6,183 bases of DNA from Thermodesulfobacteriota bacterium (lineage in GTDB: Bacteria > Desulfobacterota > Dissulfuribacteria > Dissulfuribacterales > UBA3076), in NCBI GenBank assembly GCA_003645605.1, contig QNAY01000083.1:1-6183 (forward strand), given 5' to 3'. The translations under genes and the position numbers were made by a program. Shown here piece by piece: positions 1 through 6,144 of the stretch. Every line of letters starts with the position of its first letter. The stretch's first letter is position 1. The notes under the pieces were generated by a model. That model saw only the letters and a list, made by a program, of their open reading frames with translations. It was not told the DNA's origin and did not search any database.

Positions 1-52
1 CAATTAGTGAACCGGATGAACCCAAACTGGAAAGATCTGAGTTCTGGATGGT

Positions 53-81
53 AAAGATTTCTCCCTTTGGTCGAAATGACA
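53..81 (+). repeat. Dispersed 29-bp REP-like repeat, left copy
   Basis: This 29-nt unit runs from AAAGATTTCTCCC to TCGAAATGACA. It matches the reverse complement of 6094-6122 at 27 of 29 positions and the + strand of 6145-6173 at 26 of 29. The unit can fold on itself: ATTTC pairs with GAAAT, there is a 2x2 internal mismatch, and CC pairs with GG around a TTT loop. It lies in non-coding DNA about 100 nt upstream of the uvrA start. No inverted partner is visible within the window on this side. Similar sequences are, to my knowledge, scattered through many bacterial genomes, but the copy number in this genome cannot be judged here. Confidence 0.8.
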
Positions 82-180
82 TGGCAGCGCGAATCATGAC
101 ACATTAGCGTGAACGGTTACCTAAGTCTTTTATTCTAATCTTGAAAACCTGGTCCTCAGGACAAGGATTCTTTACAAACC

Positions 181-2646
181 ATGACAAATCAAACCATAGA
201 CATCATCAATGTCCGCCAACACAACCTGAAAGGCTTTGACCTTTCGATACCGCTGGGGAAAATTACGGTCCTGACCGGTCCCTCGGGCTCCGGCAAATCA
301 ACCCTGGCTTTAGATGTGCTTTTTGCCGAGGGTCAATATCGCTATCTTGAATCTCTGGGTATGGCGGTAAAGCGTATTGTCGAACTATGGGACAGGCCTT
401 TGGTGGATGCGATAAAGGGTCTCCCTCCCCCTATTGCCCTTGAGCAGAAGCCATTTGTTCGCAGTCCTAGGTCCAGTGTGGCTACACTCACCGGCATAGC
501 AGACTTAATGCGCCTGTTTTTCGCCACATGTGGCCGGCCGTATTGCCCGAAGTGCAAAATAGAAATCAGGACCCTTAGTGTAGATCAGATGGCTGACAGG
601 ATTCTGGATTTCCCAAAAGGTACAAAATTGATCCTGATGGCGCCCCTGACTCGAAAGATGGATATGATTCCCCTGGACGACATACTGAACCATTTGAAAA
701 AGGATGGCTTTCTCAGGGTAAGAATAGACAAAAAGCCATTTACCCTGGATGCCCCGGTAACATTGGACAAGAAACCCAGGTCCCTGGAACTGGTAGTGGA
801 TCGCCTGATTGTGAAACCAGGGATCCTTTCACGCCTTGCTGATTCTCTTTCCCTGGCCCTAAGCCAGGGAAACGGTTCCGTGGTGATAGAAATTCTACCC
901 GTAAAAAAAGAGGAAAGGCCTGAGACACTTACATTCAGTGAGAAGATGACCTGCCCTGAATGCCAGGAGTCTTTTCCCGCTCTCAGCCCCAGGATATTTT
1001 CATCCAGCCACCCGGATGGAATGTGCATCTCCTGCAACGGCAAGGGCAAAAACAAATCGGCCCGACCTTGCCGAAAATGCGGCGGGACCGGGTTAAACCC
1101 ATTTGCCCGAAGTGTCCGCATAGGAGACAAGGCCTTTTCTGATCTCATGACATGGTCTGTATACAAGACCTGCCTATGGCTACTTTCCGTTTCCATGGAA
1201 TTTTCAGAAAAATTCCATGGAATTAAAAACATCCAGGCCGGAGCCCGCATTATCGAGGCCATTTCCTCCCGGCTTAAGCCCTTAGAGGAAATGGGTCTTG
1301 GTTATCTCGAACTCAATCGACCGACAACAACCCTGTCAGGTGGAGAAATCCAGAGGCTGCGCCTGGGTGCCCAGCTCGGCCGGGACCTGACCGGGATTCT
1401 GTATATACTGGATGAGCCCACAATAGGCCTGCACCCGTGCGAACAGCAAGCCCTATGGCAGAACCTTATCCATTTAAAAAACCAGGGCAACACAATAATA
1501 GTAGTGGAACATGACCTTGATATCATTCGAAAGGCAGACCACTTAATTGAGCTGGGTCCCGGAGCGGCAGATGAAGGAGGACGCCTGGTCTTTGCCGGCA
1601 CGGCCGGAGATATGGCAAAAGACCAGGACAGCGTCACCGGACCGTATCTCCAGGGAAACAGACGTCTCAAAAGACATGGTCATAAAAGAAAAAACTTTGG
1701 GCAGGTAATCCTCTGCAACGCACAGAAAAATAACCTGAGAGACATTACAGTTGCATTCCCTCTTGGCTGCCTGGTCTGTGTAACAGGTGTTTCCGGTTCC
1801 GGCAAAAGTACCCTGGTGACGGACGAGTTATATCATGCGATCCGCAGTTACCATCGAGATGGACCTTCTGAAAAAACAAAATTGATCCTAGATGGTGGAT
1901 TGTCCACTATGCCAGCGACAATCCTGGTAGACCAGTCACCCCTTGCAAAGGCCCGATTCTCAATGCCTGCAACGTATATGGGTATTTTTACCCACATAAG
2001 AGGCCTATTTTGCAGAACGCAGGAGGCCAGAAGCCGGGGTTATAAGGCAGGCTACTTCAGCCTCACCCGCAAGGGCGGCAGGTGTGAAAGGTGCAAAGGC
2101 CAGGGCTTTATTGATCTGGACCTGCAATATCTCCCTTCAATCAAGACAACCTGCGACCTCTGCGGAGGGATGCGCTACAACAGGGAGGCCCTTGGAATAA
2201 GGTATAAGGGGCTGACCATGGCGGAAATCCTGGACATGACAGTAAAGGATGTGGCGGATTTTTTTGCCAGGATACCCAGGATAAGACGCCCTCTGGAGGT
2301 TATCGAAAGGATCGGGCTTGGATATCTCAAGCTTGGGCAACCCGCCTGTACACTCTCGGGCGGAGAGGCCCAGCGACTCAAGCTCGCAAGGGAACTCGCA
2401 AAGCAGGCCCATGACCCCACGATCTACATCATGGATGAGCCATCCTGCGGCCTCCACCAAAGGGACTTGGAAAGATTTATTCCGGTCCTTGACGAACTTC
2501 TTGAGCAGGGCCACTCGGTCATACTTATCGAGAATCAGCCTGAGATATTGAATCTTGCAGACTGGATAATAGAAGTGGGACCGGGCGGGGGACCAGACGG
2601 AGGCAACATCGTGGCTGAAGGCCCTCCGGCCATAACAAAAAAATAG
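181..2646 (+). CDS. uvrA: UvrA-family excinuclease ATPase, short paralogue lacking the insertion domain
   Basis: UvrA is the cytoplasmic ABC-type ATPase dimer that finds DNA lesions and loads UvrB in nucleotide excision repair. Two nucleotide-binding halves are visible. Half 1 has Walker A GPSGSGKS (33-40), signature LSGGE (385-389), Walker B with D411/E412 and H-loop His444. Half 2 has Walker A GVSGSGKS (536-543), LSGGE (725-729), D752/E753, and Asn785 where the H-loop His is expected. Residues about 131-250 resemble the UvrB-binding domain (SVDQMADRIL, LELVVDRLIV). Zinc ligands are CPEC 258-261 with CISC 282-285, and C635/C638 with C658/C661. Only 11 residues separate C285 from the CRKC at 297-300, where standard UvrA carries a long insertion domain; this explains 821 aa against the usual 940 or so. 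The ATG at 181 has a weak, distant AAGGA at 163-167. I expect it is a paralogue rather than the housekeeping UvrA, which would be full length elsewhere. Family assignment is certain; its role in repair or resistance is not. Confidence 0.93.
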   Translation: MTNQTIDIINVRQHNLKGFDLSIPLGKITVLTGPSGSGKSTLALDVLFAEGQYRYLESLGMAVKRIVELWDRPLVDAIKGLPPPIALEQKPFVRSPRSSVATLTGIADLMRLFFATCGRPYCPKCKIEIRTLSVDQMADRILDFPKGTKLILMAPLTRKMDMIPLDDILNHLKKDGFLRVRIDKKPFTLDAPVTLDKKPRSLELVVDRLIVKPGILSRLADSLSLALSQGNGSVVIEILPVKKEERPETLTFSEKMTCPECQESFPALSPRIFSSSHPDGMCISCNGKGKNKSARPCRKCGGTGLNPFARSVRIGDKAFSDLMTWSVYKTCLWLLSVSMEFSEKFHGIKNIQAGARIIEAISSRLKPLEEMGLGYLELNRPTTTLSGGEIQRLRLGAQLGRDLTGILYILDEPTIGLHPCEQQALWQNLIHLKNQGNTIIVVEHDLDIIRKADHLIELGPGAADEGGRLVFAGTAGDMAKDQDSVTGPYLQGNRRLKRHGHKRKNFGQVILCNAQKNNLRDITVAFPLGCLVCVTGVSGSGKSTLVTDELYHAIRSYHRDGPSEKTKLILDGGLSTMPATILVDQSPLAKARFSMPATYMGIFTHIRGLFCRTQEARSRGYKAGYFSLTRKGGRCERCKGQGFIDLDLQYLPSIKTTCDLCGGMRYNREALGIRYKGLTMAEILDMTVKDVADFFARIPRIRRPLEVIERIGLGYLKLGQPACTLSGGEAQRLKLARELAKQAHDPTIYIMDEPSCGLHQRDLERFIPVLDELLEQGHSVILIENQPEILNLADWIIEVGPGGGPDGGNIVAEGPPAITKK
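1191..1222. repeat. Perfect 14-bp inverted repeat inside the uvrA paralogue
   Basis: TTCCATGGAATTTT at 1191-1204 is followed by a 4-nt loop CAGA and its exact reverse complement at 1209-1222. Each arm also contains the self-complementary decamer TTCCATGGAA. The stretch encodes residues 337-348 (VSMEFSEKFHGI), between the CxxC at 297-300 and the first LSGGE, in a region several residues longer than the E. coli UvrA I recall. No U-run follows on either strand, so it is not a typical terminator. Its function is unknown. Confidence 0.8.
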
Positions 2647-2677
2647 GGCCATGGGGTAAATGAGACCCCGTGGCCCT
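2645..2677 (-). terminator. Intrinsic terminator of the atp operon, possibly bidirectional
   Basis: A 12-bp stem (2645-2656 with 2666-2677) surrounds a 9-nt loop. On the + strand it reads AGGGCCATGGGG / CCCCGTGGCCCT with one T-G wobble; on the - strand that pair becomes A-C. On the - strand the stem is followed by A and then seven T residues (complement of 2643-2637), a classical U-tract, 35 nt after the atpE stop. On the + strand only a weak T-rich stretch (2684-2690) follows, so termination of uvrA is probably less efficient. The stem overlaps the last two bases of the uvrA stop codon. Confidence 0.85.
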
Positions 2678-2712
2678 ATAGACTCTTTCTCAGTTGTATC
2701 TTCTTGGGCTAT

Positions 2713-3084
2713 TTATAGTCCGAAGATTCCTTTGAGAGCAGGCAGCATTGGGTTGGCATAAAGAGCGATCAAGGCTATGACCAATGCGTAAATTGTCAGT
2801 GACTCAATCAGAGCCAGACCGATGAACATGGTAACAGTAAATTTACCGGCAAGCTCTGGGTTGCGTGCAGTCGCATCAAGGCAACCTTTGGCGCAATGAC
2901 CCATACCAACGCCGCATCCGGATGCGGCGATACCGACGGCAAGACCGGCAGCCAAGACCGAGGCAGCCATAAGGAAGCTCATGTGGCCACCTTTTTCGAC
3001 GTCACCATCAGCAGCCAATGCCAGACCGACAAAACCCAAAACCATTAATACAGACAAAACAGAAACCAGAGAAACTTTTTTCAC
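2713..3084 (-). CDS. atpE: F-type ATP synthase subunit c with N-terminal presequence
   Basis: Subunit c is the membrane hairpin that oligomerises into the rotor ring of the ATP synthase and carries the ion during rotation. Two long hydrophobic helices (about 36-66 and 82-110) flank the polar ARNPE loop (73-77). The essential carboxylate is Glu94 in LIESLTIY. The protein has 123 aa rather than about 80-90 because residues 1-25 form a signal-peptide-like segment (MKK, hydrophobic core, ALAA). The start is a GTG at 3084, chosen because a strong AGGAGGG (3097-3091) lies 6 nt upstream. An internal ATG at codon 35 (2982) also has an AGGTGG-like sequence before it and would give a presequence-free 89-aa protein. 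Met61 occupies the position of the Gln that helps bind the ion in Na+-type rings, and Cys57, Cys64 and Cys68 lie on or near helix 1. It is the last gene of the operon, 57 nt after atpB. Confidence 0.95.
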   Translation of the reverse strand: MKKVSLVSVLSVLMVLGFVGLALAADGDVEKGGHMSFLMAASVLAAGLAVGIAASGCGVGMGHCAKGCLDATARNPELAGKFTVTMFIGLALIESLTIYALVIALIALYANPMLPALKGIFGL

Positions 3085-3090
3085 GTTATT

Positions 3091-3097
3091 CCCTCCT
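3091..3097 (-). promoter_or_regulatory. Strong ribosome binding site deciding the atpE GTG start
   Basis: The - strand reads AGGAGGG, 6 nt before GTG at 3084. It is among the best Shine-Dalgarno sequences in the window and supports translation of the long, presequence-bearing form. High c-subunit expression is expected because the ring needs many copies per complex. Confidence 0.8.
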
Positions 3098-3141
3098 GTG
3101 TGAAATAAAATATGTTTAATTTGGCCTTCTTCGCTAAGTTA

Positions 3142-3858
3142 TTAATGTCCTTCCGCCATGGCCTCCACTGAATACACAATGGAGAGCATCATGAAAATAA
3201 ACGTCTGAATCAGACAGACCAGGCAACCCAGGACCATGATCGGCAACGGTGCCAGATAAGGCCCTGCCAGCATAAACAGCAAACCAAGAAGGATCTCCTT
3301 GGATACCATGTTTCCAAAAAGTCGTATGGAGAGCGAAAGGATACGACCGATATGACTGAAAATTTCTATGGGTATCATGATAGGAGCCATGGCCGGAACA
3401 GGACCCATGAAGTGCTTGAGATACCCTATTCCATGGAACCTGAACCCTAATGCATGGTATGTAAATATTGAAACGGCAGTGAGACCCAGTGTCACGTTGA
3501 GGTTGGCAGTAGGGGACATAAAGCCCGGGATCAACCCCATGTAGTTGGAGAGAATTATCAGATAGGCAAATGTGGCAATCATCGGAAAGATGATCATGGC
3601 CTTTTTTCTGTCGTGGGTCTGCTCGTAGAGAAAGTCATCAAGACCTCCCACAAACATCTCCATGACGTTCTGCATACCGGTAGGAATCATCTCCATTCTG
3701 CTGGTAGCTGCCTTGGCCAGGACAATACATAGAATCATGGCAAGATAGCTATACTGCATGTGTGGGGCAAGGACCTTTGCAAGTACGCCCTCTCCCCCAT
3801 GGGCAGGCAGCCCGATGGCATCCAATAAAATACTCAAAAATAGTAACGGGTGTTCCAT
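3142..3858 (-). CDS. atpB: F-type ATP synthase subunit a
   Basis: Subunit a is the stationary membrane channel protein that carries ions to and from the c-ring. At 238 aa it is within the normal family range. The diagnostic motif SLSIRLFGNM spans residues 175-184, with the essential arginine at 179 (equivalent to E. coli Arg210). The C-terminal helix has LIQTFIFMMLSIVY (216-229), matching the conserved Gln-containing last helix. Other hydrophobic helices lie at about 37-50, 87-110, 124-140 and 188-212. Glu165 to Arg179 (IEIFSHIGRILSLSIR region) would form the ion-access face. Translation starts at ATG 3858, with AAGGAGG (3875-3869) lying within the last codons of atpI and only 2 nt between the two genes, which indicates translational coupling. 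It is followed by atpE, its direct partner. Confidence 0.97.
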   Translation of the reverse strand: MEHPLLFLSILLDAIGLPAHGGEGVLAKVLAPHMQYSYLAMILCIVLAKAATSRMEMIPTGMQNVMEMFVGGLDDFLYEQTHDRKKAMIIFPMIATFAYLIILSNYMGLIPGFMSPTANLNVTLGLTAVSIFTYHALGFRFHGIGYLKHFMGPVPAMAPIMIPIEIFSHIGRILSLSIRLFGNMVSKEILLGLLFMLAGPYLAPLPIMVLGCLVCLIQTFIFMMLSIVYSVEAMAEGH

Positions 3859-3860
3859 GG

Positions 3861-4268
3861 CTAGACAGCCTCCTTAAAACGAACTCTTTGAATCACCATA
3901 GCCAATAATAAGATGTAAAAGTTTATCACCACAACCGAAAGGCCTATAAGAAAACCTATGGGTGAAACTAATTTAGGAAATATTAAAAAGGCCGCCGTCG
4001 CCGCCAAGGTAATAAGCCCCAATCTGACAGCAAGCCCTCCGTAATAAACAACTATAGTATGCCAGCGCACCATGCGCTTACAATCGCGCTCAAGCCCTAT
4101 ACAATTTAGATTGGCTACAAACCCGCCGGCCAGGATACCTGTGACCATATCAAGAGAAGATACCATATTGGCCACAAGCGCCATCAAGACCAAAAGTGCC
4201 CAGTTAGCACACTTATAGTACTTTATGAAATGTTCGTCTATATGCCCGCTGATTACTGCTCTAAACAT
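3861..4268 (-). CDS. atpI: AtpI-like small membrane protein of the ATP synthase operon
   Basis: This 135-aa protein has four predicted membrane helices (about 21-38, 40-58, 75-97 and 101-124), a short polar N-terminus and a basic C-terminus (QRVRFKEAV). Size, topology and position just before atpB fit the ATP synthase subunit I family. Members are not part of the finished enzyme; in other bacteria they aid c-ring assembly or, with AtpZ, take part in divalent cation transport. Sequence conservation in this family is low, so the call rests heavily on context. The ATG at 4268 is 4 nt after the atpZ stop and has only a weak AGG about 11 nt upstream, so translation is probably coupled to atpZ. Its 3' end contains the Shine-Dalgarno sequence of atpB. 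Confidence 0.75.
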   Translation of the reverse strand: MFRAVISGHIDEHFIKYYKCANWALLVLMALVANMVSSLDMVTGILAGGFVANLNCIGLERDCKRMVRWHTIVVYYGGLAVRLGLITLAATAAFLIFPKLVSPIGFLIGLSVVVINFYILLLAMVIQRVRFKEAV

Positions 4269-4272
4269 TATC

Positions 4273-4557
4273 TTAGCGACCTGAAATATGTATCTCAGGC
4301 TGGTCTTTCCCCTTTTTTTTCTCAGGTTCCTTGCTAAAACGCTTGGTCAAAATAATAAAATTCTTAACAGCCCCGGCAATCCCAAAAAAAAGGCAGATAA
4401 TGGTAAGCCAATGACTCTGCCCGTCAAATAGCCAAAGATCCAGATAATGCCCTGTAATCACTCCGGCAAAGATGGAAAAAGCCACTGACATGGCAATAGC
4501 ACTGGCAACACTGAACCCGCGAAACTGCGATGCAAGTTCCTTTTTTATAGTGCCCAT
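4273..4557 (-). CDS. atpZ: AtpZ/AtpQ-type F0 accessory membrane protein
   Basis: This 94-aa protein has two membrane helices (about 17-38 and 50-71) joined by the family-typical GHYLDLWL turn (36-43), where most members have G-x-x-x-D-x-x-x. A lysine-rich cytoplasmic tail follows (72-94). This pattern defines the small AtpZ/gene-1 proteins found at the head of F-ATPase operons in deltaproteobacteria, Bacillus and others, where they act with AtpI. The ATG at 4557 has GGTGAT about 4 nt upstream as a fair ribosome binding site. It is the first gene of the atp unit, 182 nt downstream of the hemL stop, with candidate promoters in that gap. The tail is low-complexity and unlikely to be conserved. 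Confidence 0.85.
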   Translation of the reverse strand: MGTIKKELASQFRGFSVASAIAMSVAFSIFAGVITGHYLDLWLFDGQSHWLTIICLFFGIAGAVKNFIILTKRFSKEPEKKKGKDQPEIHISGR

Positions 4558-4620
4558 GTATCACCATAACTTGTTTGCCAACAGGCTACTCCGTTAACCA
4601 AACTGAACGGGGCCTCATTC

Positions 4621-4648
4621 ATTTTAATATTATTAAAAAACTTCCCAA
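4621..4648 (-). promoter_or_regulatory. Candidate sigma-70 promoter for atpZIBE
   Basis: On the - strand TTGGGA (4648-4643; 4 of 6 matches to TTGACA) is followed after 16 nt by TAAAAT (4626-4621; 5 of 6 matches to TATAAT). Transcription would begin near 4614, leaving a leader of about 55 nt before atpZ. The spacer is very A/T-rich and contains an inverted repeat, TTTTAAT-AAT-ATTAAAA (4638-4622). A/T-rich intergenic DNA gives chance matches, so this is tentative. Confidence 0.4.
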
Positions 4649-4663
4649 AAGCCTTCCTAGAGG

Positions 4664-4702
4664 ATTGAATTATCAATTAGCACAGGAAAACACAACTGTC
4701 AA
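4664..4702 (-). promoter_or_regulatory. Second candidate promoter with overlapping inverted repeat
   Basis: A perfect -35 TTGACA lies at 4702-4697 on the - strand, followed after 17 nt by TGC-TAATTG (4679-4674), which resembles an extended -10 but matches the hexamer poorly. A better-matching GATAAT at 4674-4669 is 22 nt away, which is too far. The short inverted repeat ATTGA-ATTA-TCAAT (4664-4677) sits on the -10 region and could be an operator. This is weaker than the neighbouring candidate except for its -35. Confidence 0.3.
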
Positions 4703-4739
4703 TCCATTTGTATCAAACCAGCCCCTGATTTCTTTCCTC

Positions 4740-6029
4740 CTAACCAAGACTCTTGAATGCGGATTCAGCATCCTTGAGGGTCTCTTCAATCACATCCCAT
4801 CCATGGGCCAGGGAGATAAAGCCTGCCTCAAATTGGGATGGAGCCAGATAAACGCCCTCCTCCAGCATATTCCTGAAAAAGCGGGCATAAAGGTCGGTAT
4901 CGGACTTAAGGGCAGCCTCAAAATCAATCACAGGACCTCTTTGTCCAAAAAAAGTCGTCATCATGGACCCCATACGCTGCAGACAACAGATTACCCCATG
5001 TCGCTTGGTCAGGTCCACAAGACCATTTTCCAGGGCCTCTGCCTTTTCTTCAAGGACTTCATAGAATCCAGGACGGCTCACCACATCAAGTGTTGCAAGG
5101 CCGGCCGCAGTGGCAAGCGGATTCCCGGACAAGGTTCCCGCCTGATACACAGGACCTACAGGGGCTATCTTTTCCATAATCTCCTGTTTGCCGCCATAGG
5201 CCCCTACGGGCAACCCCCCACCAATTATTTTTCCAAGACAGGTAAGGTCCGGCATCACTTGGAAATACTCCTGGGCCCCACCCGGAGCCAGCCTGAAACC
5301 GGTAATTACCTCGTCAAATATAAGAACTATGCCCTTTTCTTCGGTCCACTCCCGCAATTTAGGGAGAAAGTCCTCTCTTGGTGGGACTACGCCCATATTA
5401 GCAGGTATTGGTTCCACAATAATCGCCGCTATCTCATCCCCCTCTCTGTCCAGTACAGTCTTGAGGGCCTTCAAATCATTAAACGGCACAGCCAATGTAT
5501 TGGATACAACCTCCTCAGGCACTCCCGGACTTCCCGGAATACCAAGGGTAGCCAAACCGGAGCCGGCTTTTACCAGGAAGGAATCCGAATGTCCGTGATA
5601 ACAACCATCAAATTTCAAGATCTTTTTTCGGCCCGTATATCCCCTGGCCAGACGGACAGCGCTCATGGTTGCCTCAGTGCCTGAGCTTACCAGCCTCACC
5701 TGCTCAATGGACGGCACAAGTTCAACTATTTTCTGTGCCAGGGCCACTTCACGCCAGGTCGGCACTCCGAAACTGGTACCGGATGCAAGGGCCTCGGCGA
5801 CTGCCGCGTTTACCTCAGGGTGTGCATGTCCGACAATCATCGGACCCCAGGAGCAGACATAGTCGATATACCGGTTCCCATCTACGTCATATAAGTAACA
5901 ACCCTCTCCTTTCCTTACAAATATAGGATCGCAACCCACTGACTTGCATGCGCGTACAGGGCTGTTTACTCCACCCGGAATCAGCTCCCGGGCCTTTTGG
6001 AAATAAATATTTGACAAGTGATGATGCAT
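4740..6029 (-). CDS. hemL: Glutamate-1-semialdehyde 2,1-aminomutase
   Basis: HemL converts glutamate-1-semialdehyde to 5-aminolevulinate, the last step of the C5 route feeding haem, sirohaem and corrinoid synthesis. It is a cytoplasmic homodimeric PLP enzyme of the class III aminotransferase fold. Full length at 429 aa. Visible motifs are IPGGVNSPVRA (17-27), the phosphate-binding SSGTEATM (115-122), YHGHSDSFLVKAGSG (144-158), the FDEVITGFR segment with Asp239 that contacts the PLP ring nitrogen, the Schiff-base lysine Lys267 in LGKIIGGGLP, and QAGTLSGNP (296-304). The ATG at 6029 is preceded by AGGAGGAGG (6042-6034) with a 4-nt gap, which fixes the start. A -10-like TATAAA (6056-6051) lies just upstream but would give a leader of only about 15 nt. 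No intrinsic terminator follows the TAG, so transcripts may run into atpZ. No residue I expect to be essential is missing. Confidence 0.98.
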   Translation of the reverse strand: MHHHLSNIYFQKARELIPGGVNSPVRACKSVGCDPIFVRKGEGCYLYDVDGNRYIDYVCSWGPMIVGHAHPEVNAAVAEALASGTSFGVPTWREVALAQKIVELVPSIEQVRLVSSGTEATMSAVRLARGYTGRKKILKFDGCYHGHSDSFLVKAGSGLATLGIPGSPGVPEEVVSNTLAVPFNDLKALKTVLDREGDEIAAIIVEPIPANMGVVPPREDFLPKLREWTEEKGIVLIFDEVITGFRLAPGGAQEYFQVMPDLTCLGKIIGGGLPVGAYGGKQEIMEKIAPVGPVYQAGTLSGNPLATAAGLATLDVVSRPGFYEVLEEKAEALENGLVDLTKRHGVICCLQRMGSMMTTFFGQRGPVIDFEAALKSDTDLYARFFRNMLEEGVYLAPSQFEAGFISLAHGWDVIEETLKDAESAFKSLG

Positions 6030-6033
6030 TTGG

Positions 6034-6042
6034 CCTCCTCCT
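6034..6042 (-). promoter_or_regulatory. Strong ribosome binding site of hemL
   Basis: The - strand reads AGGAGGAGG, two overlapping Shine-Dalgarno cores, 4 nt before the hemL ATG. The doubled core allows two alternative pairings and suggests efficient initiation. Confidence 0.75.
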
Positions 6043-6093
6043 ATACTATATTTATATCTGCCTAATTTGTGCCTGAACGAAAACCCCTCTTTT

Positions 6094-6122
6094 TGTCATT
6101 TCGACCGTAGGGAGAAATCTTT
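6094..6122 (-). repeat. Dispersed 29-bp REP-like repeat, inner right copy
   Basis: Read on the - strand this is the same unit as 53-81 with two changes in the loop region (CCCTACGG against CCCTTTGG). It is 64 nt upstream of the hemL start codon and in inverted orientation to the next copy at 6145-6173, separated by 22 nt. Confidence 0.8.
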
Positions 6123-6144
6123 AATGCCTGTATTTTCAGTACGA

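Noticed and set aside
149..164. Possible SOS (LexA) box CTGG-N8-ACAA upstream of the uvrA paralogue, containing the palindrome GTCCTCAGGAC
   Set aside because: It matches the E. coli box at only 6 of 8 fixed positions, and deltaproteobacterial LexA sites are known to differ from that consensus. The palindrome is short.
585..1262. A 225-codon open frame on the - strand inside the uvrA paralogue
   Set aside because: It is a shadow of a strongly conserved coding frame, with no convincing domain and no supporting operon context.
2137..2652. A 171-codon open frame on the - strand at the 3' end of uvrA
   Set aside because: It would start inside the terminator hairpin region and overlaps the conserved second ATPase site of UvrA; the translation is not protein-like.
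3429..3438. Third occurrence of TTCCATGGAA, in atpB, matching the arms of the uvrA inverted repeat
   Set aside because: CCATGG is common throughout this window and there is no paired arm here, so it looks like chance.
4666..4677. FNR-like site near TTGATAATTCAA in the atp leader
   Set aside because: The half-sites are 6 nt apart rather than the 8 required for TTG-N8-CAA, so it does not fit an FNR/CRP-family operator.
4575..5684. A 369-codon open frame on the + strand across hemL and its downstream gap
   Set aside because: It is antisense to hemL for most of its length, its translation resembles no protein I know, and hemL on the other strand is unambiguous.
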